Origin: Bin75 sp965223955 | Lineage (GTDB): Bacteria > Nitrospirota > Nitrospiria > Nitrospirales > UBA8639 | NCBI GenBank assembly: GCA_965223955.1 | Contig: OZ245029.1 | Location: 1,116,001-1,180,000, forward strand | Direction: 5' to 3' | Length of the DNA: 64,000 bases | In this document: piece after piece, positions 8,025-16,175 of the stretch | Position numbering within the stretch: position 1 is the stretch's first letter | How the letters are laid out: each line of letters begins with the position of its first letter | Made by a program: the position numbers and the translations under genes | The notes under the pieces: model-generated | Told to the model about the DNA's origin: nothing | What the model saw: only the letters and a program-made list of their open reading frames with translations | The model's database searches: none

Positions 8025-8507
8025 ATGTTGAAGCTTTCGAAAAGAGCCGATTATGCCTTGCTGGCCCTCCAGTACATGGCCACGATTCAAAGCGGAATCG
8101 ATGCCCACCCGCGCGTGGTGAATACCAAGGAAATTGCCGAAGAACATCATATCCCCGTGGAATTATTGGCGAAAGTGCTTCAGACCCTTGCCAGGCATCA
8201 ACTGATCGAAAGTCATCATAATGGACCCAAGGGTGGCTACGTGTTGGGGCGGGAGCCCAAAGACATTACCATGGCACAAGTGCTCGAAGCCATAGAAGGT
8301 CCCTTGGGCTTGACGGATTGTTCTCATGAAAGAAATGATCATTCCCAGTGCGAGCAGATGAATCACTGTAATATTCGAACGCCCCTTTTCAAAATTCAGG
8401 AAAGTATCTTCCAATTGCTCAACAGCATGTCCATCGAAGATTTATTGGTTGAGGAAACACCCCTGATTATCGTCGAATCTTTAAAGCCACAAGGAGTGCC
8501 ATCATGA
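8025..8507 (+). CDS. iscR: Fe-S cluster regulator IscR (Rrf2 family)
   Basis: Winged-helix transcription factor that senses Fe-S cluster supply and represses the isc operon when loaded with a [2Fe-2S] cluster. The N-terminal Rrf2 part is typical (LSKRADYALLALQYMA, then HHNGPKGGYVLGR as the wing). Three cluster cysteines lie in TDCSHERNDHSQC and NHC, spaced C-x9-C-x5-C, slightly wider in the first interval than E. coli C-x5-C-x5-C. It is first gene of the operon; its stop overlaps iscS by 4 bases. Confidence 0.92.
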   Translation: MLKLSKRADYALLALQYMATIQSGIDAHPRVVNTKEIAEEHHIPVELLAKVLQTLARHQLIESHHNGPKGGYVLGREPKDITMAQVLEAIEGPLGLTDCSHERNDHSQCEQMNHCNIRTPLFKIQESIFQLLNSMSIEDLLVEETPLIIVESLKPQGVPS

Positions 8508-9718
8508 AGTTACCCATTTATATGGACAACCATTCGACCACGCCCTGTGATCCTCGCGTGGTGGATGCGATGCTCCCGTATTTCACCGAAAAATTCGGCA
8601 ATTCCGCGAGCCGGAATCATTCCTTCGGCTGGGAAGCCGAAGAGGGTGTGGATCAGGCGCGCAAACTCATTGCCAATCTCATTCACGCCGATGCCAAAGA
8701 AATCGTTTTTACGAGCGGAGCCACCGAGTCCAATAATTTGGCGCTGAGAGGCGTGGTCGAAATGTATAAGGAGAAAGGTGATCATATCATCACCACGTCG
8801 ACCGAACACCGCGCGGTGATCGATCCGGCGAAGTCATTGGAGAAAAAGGGCATTAAGGTGACGTATTTGCCCGTCGATAAAACCGGCCGGGTCGATCCGG
8901 ACGACGTGCGGAACGCCATCACGGATAAAACTATTTTGATTTCGATCATGCTGGCGAATAATGAAATCGGCACGATTCATCCCATCCCGGAGATCGGCAA
9001 GATCGCGAAGGAAAAGGGCGTGCTCTTTCATTGCGACGCCACGCAAGGAGTGGGGAAAATCCCGGTGGACGTCCAGGAACTGGGTGTTGACCTGATGTCC
9101 TTTACCGCTCACAAGATTTACGGACCCAAGGGCATCGGCGCGCTGTACGTGAGACGGAAAGCTCCGCGAGTCCGGTTGGCGCCGATGATCGACGGGGGCG
9201 GTCATGAGCGAGGGATGCGTTCGGGGACGCTCCCGGTTCCGCTCATTATCGGTTTTGGAAAAGCCATCGAGTTGTGTGCGCAAGAGATGCCGGCGGAATC
9301 CATTCGCATGCAAGCCCTTCGGGATCGTCTGCAAGACGGCATCATGGACGCCCTGGAAGAAGTCTATCTCAATGGACACCCAACGGAGCGTCTCCCGGGG
9401 AACCTGAACGTCAGTTTTGCGTACGTCGAGGGGGAAGCCTTGTTGATGGGGGTCAAAGAAATCGCCTTGTCGTCGGGATCGGCGTGCACCTCGGCCACTC
9501 TTGAGCCCTCATACGTCCTTCGTGCCTTGGGGGTCGGGTCCGATTTGGCGCATTCATCCATTCGATTCGGAATCGGTCGGTTTACGACGCCGGAAGAAGT
9601 GGAATATACTATCGACCGGATGATCAAGGCGGTCAATCATCTTCGCGAAATGTCGCCCTTGTATGAAATGGCGAAGGAAGGGGTTGACCTCAAGTCGGTC
9701 CAATGGGCGGCACACTAA
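8504..9718 (+). CDS. iscS: Cysteine desulfurase IscS
   Basis: PLP enzyme that takes sulfur from cysteine and passes it as persulfide to IscU and other acceptors. The 404-residue protein carries the class-V aminotransferase landmarks: MDNHSTTP at the N-terminus, HCDATQGVGK, the PLP lysine in SFTAHKIYGPKG, and the mobile active-site Cys in SSGSACTSA. That context and the long C-terminus mark the IscS/NifS type rather than SufS. The ATG overlaps the iscR stop. IscU follows after 61 bases. Confidence 0.95.
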   Translation: MKLPIYMDNHSTTPCDPRVVDAMLPYFTEKFGNSASRNHSFGWEAEEGVDQARKLIANLIHADAKEIVFTSGATESNNLALRGVVEMYKEKGDHIITTSTEHRAVIDPAKSLEKKGIKVTYLPVDKTGRVDPDDVRNAITDKTILISIMLANNEIGTIHPIPEIGKIAKEKGVLFHCDATQGVGKIPVDVQELGVDLMSFTAHKIYGPKGIGALYVRRKAPRVRLAPMIDGGGHERGMRSGTLPVPLIIGFGKAIELCAQEMPAESIRMQALRDRLQDGIMDALEEVYLNGHPTERLPGNLNVSFAYVEGEALLMGVKEIALSSGSACTSATLEPSYVLRALGVGSDLAHSSIRFGIGRFTTPEEVEYTIDRMIKAVNHLREMSPLYEMAKEGVDLKSVQWAAH

Positions 9719-9779
9719 ACAGGGCATGCAATGAACGACAACGTTTTTATAAATTTCCGGGGAGAAGGAGGGTGGTACC

Positions 9780-10199
9780 ATGGCATACAGTGAAAAAGTG
9801 ATCGACCATTACAACAATCCGCGCAATATGGGGTCTTTCAAGAAAGAGGACGACGGCGTGGGGACCGGGATCGTCGGGGCCCCCGAATGCGGCGACGTGA
9901 TGAAACTGCAGATTAAAGTGGAAAACGACACGATCGTGGATGCGAAATTCAAAACCTTCGGGTGCGGGTCGGCTATTGCCAGCTCTAGTTTGGCAACGGA
10001 GTGGTTGAAAGGCAAAACCGTGGATGAAGCGGGAGAAATTAAAAATACCGAGATCGTGCAGGAGTTAAACCTCCCACCGGTCAAAATCCACTGTTCCGTG
10101 TTGGCGGAAGATGCGATTAAAGCCGCCTTGAATGATTACAAAAAGAAAGCGGAGACTGCAGAAAAGACCGAAGAACCGGCTGCATCGGCCGGTGCCTGA
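9780..10199 (+). CDS. iscU: Fe-S scaffold protein IscU
   Basis: Scaffold on which the [2Fe-2S] cluster is built before transfer by HscA/HscB. The three ligand cysteines are visible in APECGDV, TFGCGSA and IHCSVLA, and the HscA-recognition motif LPPVK precedes the third. The 139 residues include an Ala/Glu-rich tail of about 15 residues beyond the usual end. A strong GGAGG precedes the ATG. Confidence 0.96.
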   Translation: MAYSEKVIDHYNNPRNMGSFKKEDDGVGTGIVGAPECGDVMKLQIKVENDTIVDAKFKTFGCGSAIASSSLATEWLKGKTVDEAGEIKNTEIVQELNLPPVKIHCSVLAEDAIKAALNDYKKKAETAEKTEEPAASAGA

Positions 10200-10224
10200 C
10201 CACGGATGTACAAGGAGCGACGTG

Positions 10225-10596
10225 ATGGAGACGACACAAATGACTGAATCCTCACCAACCACGCAGTCCGCCCTCGTCACGTTGACGGAGTCGGCGGTTG
10301 TGGAAGTGAGACGGCTCATGGACGTTCAGGATCTGACCGAAGGAGGCCTTCGCCTGGGAGTCAAAGGAGGAGGGTGTTCCGGTTTGAGTTATACGATCAA
10401 TTTCGACGACAAAATCGGCGAGTTCGATACGGTGTGCGAACAGGACGGCGTGAAAGTCCTTGTCGATGCGAAGAGCGCCATTTATCTTGAAGGCATGCAG
10501 CTTGACTATCAAAAGGATCTGGTCAGCGGGGGATTCAAATTTATCAATCCCAACGCGTCCAAGACCTGTGGGTGCGGAGAATCGTTTTCAGCGTAA
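10225..10596 (+). CDS. iscA: A-type Fe-S carrier IscA
   Basis: Carrier that accepts clusters or iron and delivers them to target proteins. A-type signature: the first Cys in GGGCSGLSY and the C-terminal CGCGESF pair. The frame stays open upstream to 10132, inside iscU, but AAGGAG at 10212-10217 sits 7 bases before the ATG at 10225, so that start was taken; it gives 123 residues. A second A-type protein (ErpA-like) is encoded at 28146-28469. Confidence 0.92.
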   Translation: METTQMTESSPTTQSALVTLTESAVVEVRRLMDVQDLTEGGLRLGVKGGGCSGLSYTINFDDKIGEFDTVCEQDGVKVLVDAKSAIYLEGMQLDYQKDLVSGGFKFINPNASKTCGCGESFSA

Positions 10597-10634
10597 GTTG
10601 AACGGGGTTGCGTGACAATCAGGGAGCAAGCAGA

Positions 10635-10662
10635 CGGGCATGGTGAAGTCCTACCATGCCCG
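10635..10662 (+). promoter_or_regulatory. Strong hairpin between iscA and hscB
   Basis: CGGGCATGGT (10635-10644) and ACCATGCCCG (10653-10662) form a perfect 10-bp stem with loop GAAGTCCT. No long T-run follows, so it may set unequal expression of the scaffold and chaperone halves of the operon by partial termination or by protecting the upstream mRNA. Confidence 0.6.
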
Positions 10663-10679
10663 TTGTGCGAGTGAGGGAG

Positions 10680-11441
10680 ATGAGCGAGCACACACATCAA
10701 CCGGATTCAGGACGGACCCGCGAACTGCCGATGGCCCGCAGTATGTGCTGGCATTGTCAATCTGAAATGTCCGGTGAGTATTTTTGTGGCCGGTGCGTCA
10801 AGGTGCAGCCGCTTTCCAAGGAACTCGACTATTTTACCTGCCTGAACCTGCCTCGCGAATTGAACATCGACGAAAAGGCGCTTGAAGAAACCTTCTACGC
10901 CTTGAGCCGGAGCTTTCATCCCGACTATTTCGCGACGAAAGACGAGAGTGAAAAGGCGATCAGTCTGGGAAATACCGCGTTATTGAACACGGCGTATCGA
11001 ACGTTGAAGGATCCCATGCAACGAGCCGAGTACCTCATTCGTCTCGAAGCAGGGTCGGCCAAGGATATTCGGACCTCCCCCCCGGCCGACCTGTTCGATG
11101 AAATCCTGGAGCTTCAAGAGGATTTGGACGAGTTTCGGTCACTCTCCGCCGAGGCGTCCGCCGAACGCCGGCAGGAACTTCTGGAGAAATTGCAGGCCGA
11201 CCGCCTGGCACTCGAAGCGAGAAAAGCGAAAATGGAAAATCGATTGATCGAGCAGTTCAGCCGGTGGGACGCCCTGCAAACCGAAGCCGAAGGAGATTCC
11301 GCCGGTCAGGCGCAGAAAGACGCGGTGCTCACGGGCATGCAGGAAATTTTATCGAACCGCACGTACGTCAAGAATATCGTAAATGATCTGGAGGCGGCGA
11401 CCAGCCCGACAGCCGAACCCGGAAGGAACATATGGCACTGA
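10680..11441 (+). CDS. hscB: Co-chaperone HscB with N-terminal zinc-finger cysteines
   Basis: J-domain protein that brings IscU to HscA. The N-terminal segment contains CWHC and CGRC, the zinc-binding CxxC pair known from HSC20-type proteins but absent from E. coli HscB. The J domain has the HPD motif (SFHPDYF), and a C-terminal helical IscU-binding domain follows. An ATG at 10656 in the same frame lies inside the hairpin, so the ATG at 10680 after GTGAGGGAG is preferred; MARS at 10731 is a third option. The tail is longer than usual. The end overlaps hscA by 10 bases. Confidence 0.9.
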   Translation: MSEHTHQPDSGRTRELPMARSMCWHCQSEMSGEYFCGRCVKVQPLSKELDYFTCLNLPRELNIDEKALEETFYALSRSFHPDYFATKDESEKAISLGNTALLNTAYRTLKDPMQRAEYLIRLEAGSAKDIRTSPPADLFDEILELQEDLDEFRSLSAEASAERRQELLEKLQADRLALEARKAKMENRLIEQFSRWDALQTEAEGDSAGQAQKDAVLTGMQEILSNRTYVKNIVNDLEAATSPTAEPGRNIWH

Positions 11442-13255
11442 TCGTCGGCATTGACCTCGGAACGACGAATTCATTGGTCGCGTACATGGCCGGTGACGAT
11501 CCGCAGGTCATCCTCGGAACACGCGGCCAGGCCAAAGTCCCTTCGATCGTCGGCCTCACGGATAACGGACTCCTGGTCGGAGACCCCGCCAAGGAGTATC
11601 TCGTCCGCGACCCGTCCCGAACGATTTATTCCGTGAAACGCTTCATGGGAAAATCCGTGGCGGACGTGGCGGAAGAATTGAAATATTTCCCGTATACCTT
11701 GCAGGAAAAGGGTGGAGTGATTCGCATCCAGGTCGGAGAGAAAACCTATTCCCCCCCGCAAGTCTCCGCCATGATTTTGAAAGAACTCAAGCTCCGGGCG
11801 GAAGCGCACCTGGGTGAGGACATTACCAAAGCCGTCATTACGGTCCCGGCATATTTTAATGACAGCCAGCGACAGGCGACGAAAGATGCCGGCCTCATTG
11901 CCGGTTTGGAAGTGCTGCGCATCATCAATGAACCGACGGCGGCGTCGTTGGCCTATGGGCTTCAAAAAAACACACAGGGGTTGGTGGCCGTCTATGACCT
12001 CGGAGGGGGAACTTTTGATATCTCCATCCTGAAACTCAAGGATGGCATCTTCGAGGTGCTGGCGACCAATGGGAATACGCATCTCGGCGGGGATGATTTC
12101 GACAGACGGTTGGTTGATGCGGTCATACGGGACATCGACGCCCGGCATGGCGTGAAAGTGGAAGATGCCCTGGAACTGATGCAAACCGTCCGGCTTGAAG
12201 CGGAGAAGATCAAAATCCGATTGTCCGACGAGCCGCAGGCGCATATGGCCTTCGCCCTTCCCGATGGGAAAGGGACCTATGAACGAACGTGGTCGCGTGA
12301 TGAATTCGAAGCCTTGGTCCGGGACCTGGCCGAACAAACCATGACCCCCTGCCGCCGCGCGTTGAGCGACGCGGGATTGGAGACCGGTCAGATCGACGAA
12401 GTGATCCTGGTCGGCGGCAGCACCAGGATGCCGTTGATTCGATCCCGTGTTCAGGAGCTGTTCGGGAAGACGCCCCATTGTGACCTGAATCCCGATGAAG
12501 TCGTGGCGCTCGGGGCCGCGGTCCAGGCCGGCATTCTGGCCGGTGAGAACAAGGACATGCTCCTGCTCGACGTGACTCCGTTGTCCCTGGGCATTGAAAC
12601 CATGGGCAACGTCATGAGTGCCTTGATTCGCCGGAATACCACCATCCCGACGAGTGCCAAGGAAATGTTCACCACCTACGTGGACGGCCAAACCGCCGTG
12701 GACATTCATATTTTGCAAGGCGAGCGCGAGCTGGTGAAAGACAACAGGAGCCTGGCCCGGTTTCAACTCAAGGTGCCGCCGCTGCCCGCGGCCGTTCCTC
12801 GCATTGAAGTGACCTTTCTGATCGATGCGAACGGCATTCTCAACGTCACGGCGTCGGATATCCGGACCGGCGAATCGCAATCCGTTCAAGTCAAACCCTC
12901 CTACGGGCTGACGGATGACGAAGTCGAAACCATGATTCGGGAATCATTCCAATTCGCGGCGGAGGATATTCAGGCTCGTCAGGTGATCGAGGCGAGAACG
13001 GAAGCCGATGCCATCATGATGGCCACCGAGAAGGCGCTGAAACGGGCAACGGACCTGATCGCGACGGAAGAAATCCAGTCCATTCGCCATGCTATCGACG
13101 AACTGCGTGTCGCCAATACGCAGGAAGATCATCGACTGATCCGGGCCAGGATTGCCGACGTGGAAAAAGTGACCCATCACCTGGCCGAAGTCCTGATGGA
13201 TGCCACGCTCAAAGAAGCACTCGAAAACAAAAAACTGTCTGAAGTCACGGATTGA
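11432..13255 (+). CDS. hscA: Hsp70-type chaperone HscA
   Basis: Specialised DnaK-like ATPase that drives cluster release from IscU. The ATPase domain shows GIDLGTTNSLVA, VYDLGGGTFDISIL and VGGSTRMPLI; the substrate domain follows LLLDVTPLSLGIETMG. At 607 residues it matches HscA rather than DnaK and lacks the long acidic DnaK tail. Its position between hscB and iscX settles the assignment. Confidence 0.95.
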   Translation: MALIVGIDLGTTNSLVAYMAGDDPQVILGTRGQAKVPSIVGLTDNGLLVGDPAKEYLVRDPSRTIYSVKRFMGKSVADVAEELKYFPYTLQEKGGVIRIQVGEKTYSPPQVSAMILKELKLRAEAHLGEDITKAVITVPAYFNDSQRQATKDAGLIAGLEVLRIINEPTAASLAYGLQKNTQGLVAVYDLGGGTFDISILKLKDGIFEVLATNGNTHLGGDDFDRRLVDAVIRDIDARHGVKVEDALELMQTVRLEAEKIKIRLSDEPQAHMAFALPDGKGTYERTWSRDEFEALVRDLAEQTMTPCRRALSDAGLETGQIDEVILVGGSTRMPLIRSRVQELFGKTPHCDLNPDEVVALGAAVQAGILAGENKDMLLLDVTPLSLGIETMGNVMSALIRRNTTIPTSAKEMFTTYVDGQTAVDIHILQGERELVKDNRSLARFQLKVPPLPAAVPRIEVTFLIDANGILNVTASDIRTGESQSVQVKPSYGLTDDEVETMIRESFQFAAEDIQARQVIEARTEADAIMMATEKALKRATDLIATEEIQSIRHAIDELRVANTQEDHRLIRARIADVEKVTHHLAEVLMDATLKEALENKKLSEVTD

Positions 13256-13285
13256 CCGTGCGGTTACCCGCCTGAGGAGCACCAC

Positions 13286-13501
13286 ATGTCTCAAGAATTA
13301 ACGTGGGATATGGTCGAAGACATCGCGATTCGGCTTCACGAAGAACATCCGGACCTTGACCCGCTGACGGTCCGCTTTACCGACCTGCACGCGTGGGTCG
13401 TGGCGTGGCCGGAATTCACGGATGACCCCAAGGGGTCCAACGAAAAAAAACTCGAAGCCATTCAGATGGCCTGGCACGAAGAATACCAGGACGCGCAATA
13501 G
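13286..13501 (+). CDS. iscX: Fe-S assembly protein IscX
   Basis: 71-residue acidic protein that binds IscS and iron and tunes cluster assembly. The family features are the DIAIRLHEEHPDLDPLTVRF segment, FTDLHAWV and the end EAIQMAWHEEY. AGGAGC stands before the ATG. It is last gene of the isc operon. Confidence 0.93.
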   Translation: MSQELTWDMVEDIAIRLHEEHPDLDPLTVRFTDLHAWVVAWPEFTDDPKGSNEKKLEAIQMAWHEEYQDAQ

Positions 13502-13615
13502 CAGAAGAATTTCTCCCCCTGTCCTGAGCGATACCGACTCCCTATCCCATCCCGCCTGACCCATGCCCGAGAAAAAATGCTTGCGTGGCGAACGGTATTA
13601 CCGTACATTTATAAC

Positions 13616-13726
13616 ATGATCGTCCGCTCTGTCCGTCACCGGGGATTGCGCCGTCTGATCGAGGACGACAACCCTGAAGAAGAAGGCGGCTACATCGACC
13701 ACTTGAACTTGGAGGATTACCACTGA
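13616..13726 (+). pseudogene. HigB/RelE-type toxin with an internal deletion
   Basis: The 36-codon frame joins a typical toxin N-terminus (MIVRSVRHRGLRRLIEDDN) directly to a typical C-terminus (EEEGGYIDHLNLEDYH). About 55-60 central residues, including the catalytic core of the RelE fold, are missing, and the frame is preserved. It stands in the normal higB position before its antitoxin, so this is an in-frame deletion of the toxin that leaves the antitoxin gene. Confidence 0.65.
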
Positions 13727-13752
13727 GGGCTACCAACGGCATCAAAGTAAAC

Positions 13753-14031
13753 ATGACCCCTTCCCATCCAGGGGACTTCATCCGCACGGAGGTTATCGAG
13801 GAGTTGGGTCTAAACGTCACGAGGGCGGCCGGGATTCTGGGGGTTCGCCGCGCGACGCTTTCAGACCTGCTGAACGGCAACGCCGCGCTATCGCCAGAGA
13901 TGGCATTGCGTATTGAGAAGGCCTTCGATGTGAGCATGGACATGCTGCTCAGGATGCAGGCTTGGTACGATGCCTCGCAAATGCGGGCTCGCGCAAGCGA
14001 GATCGCCGTCCAGCGCTACGAGCCCGCCTAG
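13753..14031 (+). CDS. HigA-type antitoxin (HTH_3, addiction module)
   Basis: 92-residue helix-turn-helix protein of the VapI/HigA family. It starts MTPSHPGDFIRTEVIEELGL; the DNA-binding part reads VTRAAGILGVRRATLSDLLN and then LSPEMALRIEKAF. It would bind the operator of its own operon. The partner toxin upstream is deleted internally, so this antitoxin is an orphan unless a related toxin exists elsewhere. Confidence 0.85.
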   Translation: MTPSHPGDFIRTEVIEELGLNVTRAAGILGVRRATLSDLLNGNAALSPEMALRIEKAFDVSMDMLLRMQAWYDASQMRARASEIAVQRYEPA

Positions 14032-14136
14032 CGCTCGACGTGATCCGGTCGAACACGGCAATGTCTCAACCGCGACTCCGCGCCTGCCACGGTACGAGGA
14101 AAACATGGATATGAAAAGACCCTGAATCTGTCATCC

Positions 14137-14336
14137 CTGTATGTGTTCACTCATTCGTTGACAGTTTCCGCAGTCTCCTTCTGTCATCCTCGACGCTTGT
14201 CCCCGACGCCTGTCCTCGACATTTTTAATCGAGGATCCAGGCAATCTACGGGGATCCAGTCAAGTAAAGGATCCAGGGTTTTTTTCTTCCGTCCTTCTCT
14301 TCCCCTGCTGTCATCCCGTATGTGTTCAGCAATTCA
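14137..14336 (+). repeat. Cluster of dispersed repeats (MITE end plus GTCATCC/ATCGAGGATCC units)
   Basis: 14137-14172 is one end of the MITE-like family (CTGTATGTGTTCACTCATTC, then GTTGACAG). It is followed by TCCTCGAC (14213-14220) facing GAATC-type GTCGAGGA partners around ATTTTTAA, and by further partial GGATCCAG units. A second partial end, CGTATGTGTTCAG, lies near 14318. No gene is seen between the antitoxin gene and the ATPase stop. Confidence 0.65.
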
Positions 14337-14338
14337 CA

Positions 14339-16039
14339 TCAGGATGACCATTTGGTATTGTGTGCCAGATAATATTCGACCAGTGACGAGCGGCCGACGA
14401 TACTAATGATGCGCGCCAGCAGGTCATTACCGTCGGCATCGGTCAATCGCAGCTCTTCACTGGGCACAAACGCCACCGGCTGTTGCTGGCCTTCATTGAT
14501 GGCGATATTGGATGCATACAGGTAGGTCCGGTCAAGAGTATCCCGGATGGGATTCAATCTGCCCTTGAGCCTCGGAAGTGTGCCTGTTCCATCGGGGAAG
14601 ATAACGGCGCCACCGTGGGAAAGCGGGCTCAGTTCGACATGGAGCGCCCGTTCGGCCGGGATCCAGTCACGCTCTACATGCGCAGCAAACCCTTCGACAG
14701 CCACGAATACGGTCATTGGCAGGTGAATCGAATGCAGGTCGAGTACGGTCTCGCCGTTTTCGCCGGTGTTCGCGTCTTTCCAGGTCTTGTTCGGAAAGAG
14801 CCCCAGGACGCTGGCGCCGGCAATCGGTCGGCTATCGGCAAAGACGGAAATGACGTGATCGAGGTTGGGCAAACTTGCCGCACGTAGCATTCGCCAGGGT
14901 ATCAGCCGCCCATCCGAGTGCCCTTGAAATTCATCGCCGCCGTAGACAACCGCGATCTCAGATGCACAAGGCAAGTGCCCGAAATGCCGTTGAACGCGTT
15001 TGGCGCTGGCGAATAAGTTCGACGATGCGGTTGCGGAGGACTTGGCTTCGACCAGCACGACGCTCTCCGGTTGCTCAATGGCAAGATCGACTTCGGCCCC
15101 GTTGCGATCGCGGTAGAACCACAACCCACCCGCCATGCCCAGGTTGGTTCGGTGTTTCATGGTTTCCGAGACAACCCAGGTTTCAAAGATGGCCCCGCGG
15201 AGCGGATGCGAACGAAGTTGCTCTGGCTGACGGATACCCAGGAGCCAGCAAACCAGACCTGTATCGTAAAAATACAGCTTCGGCATTTTTACGAGTCGTT
15301 TGCGCACGTTTGCGTGAAACGCCTGTAGATGAAAAACAATAAAGCTGGCCTCCAATATGCCGAGCCAGGCTTTGGCGCTCGGTTGCGAGATGCCGCAGTC
15401 GTTGGCCAGTGACGAATAGTTGAGCAACTGCGCGGTACGACCGGCGCACAATTCAACGAACCGTTGAAACGTCGCAAGATCGCCGACGTTGCTGATGGTG
15501 CGTACGTCCCGTTCGAGATAGGTGGTGACATACGAGCGGAGCCAGTCTGCGGGGTCGAGTTGGCGATCGAAGATGCGGGGGTAGCCCCCGGCAAACAGGG
15601 TTTCTTCGAGACTGGTGGGATGTCGAGCAAAGCGCGTGATCTCGCCACGGGTCAACGGCAACAGGTGATATACCGCTGTCCGTCCGGCTAACGACTGGCT
15701 GACCGACTCCAGCAAGGACAAGTTTTGCGAGCCGCTGAGAATCCAGCGACCGGGTGTCGGATCATCGTCGATGATGTCTTGGAGATACGAGAGCAGGTCC
15801 GGGGTACGTTGCACCTCGTCAATGATGGCGCCTTCCGGGAACTGAGCCAAAAATGCCCTGGGGTCTTCTGCCGCGAACGCTCGTGTGTCCGGAGCCTCAA
15901 TCGACACGTAGGGATGCCGTGGAAACACGGATCGACATAACGTGGTCTTGCCACTTTGTCGAGGCCCGGTGAGCGTGATGGCAGGGCTTTGGGTTGCCGA
16001 CCAGATGAGTTTCGGCGCGAGGTCACGAACGATCATCAT
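14339..16039 (-). CDS. AAA_14/DUF4143 ATPase with an extra C-terminal domain
   Basis: Residues about 1-385 form the common archaeal/bacterial AAA_14 ATPase. They show Walker A (LTGPRQSGKTTL), Walker B (GAIIDEVQRTPDLL), the GSQNLSLLESVSQSLAGR segment and the DUF4143 nuclease-like part (VDLAIEQPESVVLVEAKSS, a D...E-x-K pattern). These proteins are of uncertain function and often sit in mobile or TA-rich regions. Residues about 400-566 are an unrelated domain with VLGLFPNKTWKDANTGENGE, a repeated acidic-aromatic pattern and a beta-rich composition. I know that domain as a separate hypothetical protein, so this looks like a fusion. ATGs at 16037 and 16034 are candidate starts; the frame runs on to 16096. 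A broken relative lies at 3669-3865. Confidence 0.8.
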   Translation of the reverse strand: MMIVRDLAPKLIWSATQSPAITLTGPRQSGKTTLCRSVFPRHPYVSIEAPDTRAFAAEDPRAFLAQFPEGAIIDEVQRTPDLLSYLQDIIDDDPTPGRWILSGSQNLSLLESVSQSLAGRTAVYHLLPLTRGEITRFARHPTSLEETLFAGGYPRIFDRQLDPADWLRSYVTTYLERDVRTISNVGDLATFQRFVELCAGRTAQLLNYSSLANDCGISQPSAKAWLGILEASFIVFHLQAFHANVRKRLVKMPKLYFYDTGLVCWLLGIRQPEQLRSHPLRGAIFETWVVSETMKHRTNLGMAGGLWFYRDRNGAEVDLAIEQPESVVLVEAKSSATASSNLFASAKRVQRHFGHLPCASEIAVVYGGDEFQGHSDGRLIPWRMLRAASLPNLDHVISVFADSRPIAGASVLGLFPNKTWKDANTGENGETVLDLHSIHLPMTVFVAVEGFAAHVERDWIPAERALHVELSPLSHGGAVIFPDGTGTLPRLKGRLNPIRDTLDRTYLYASNIAINEGQQQPVAFVPSEELRLTDADGNDLLARIISIVGRSSLVEYYLAHNTKWSS

Positions 16040-16058
16040 GCGCCAGAGTGTACCATAT

Positions 16059-16101
16059 AATATATGCCAATTCAAATTCACATTTTTAATTGGCATATAT
16101 T
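16059..16101 (-). promoter_or_regulatory. 14-bp inverted repeat upstream of the ATPase
   Basis: AATATATGCCAATT (16059-16072) and AATTGGCATATATT (16088-16101) are perfect inverted copies separated by 15 bases. They lie 20 bases upstream of the ATPase start and after the PBP1A gene. Each half contains a TATATT-like -10 sequence, so this may be an operator over the promoter of the ATPase gene; as a hairpin it could also end the PBP1A transcript. Confidence 0.5.
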
Positions 16102-16175
16102 AAGGATAAATGTAAATAATTCAAGTGCTTTTGATGGTCTGTGTTGGGGGGGTGATGTTTCTACGCTGTTCCCAC

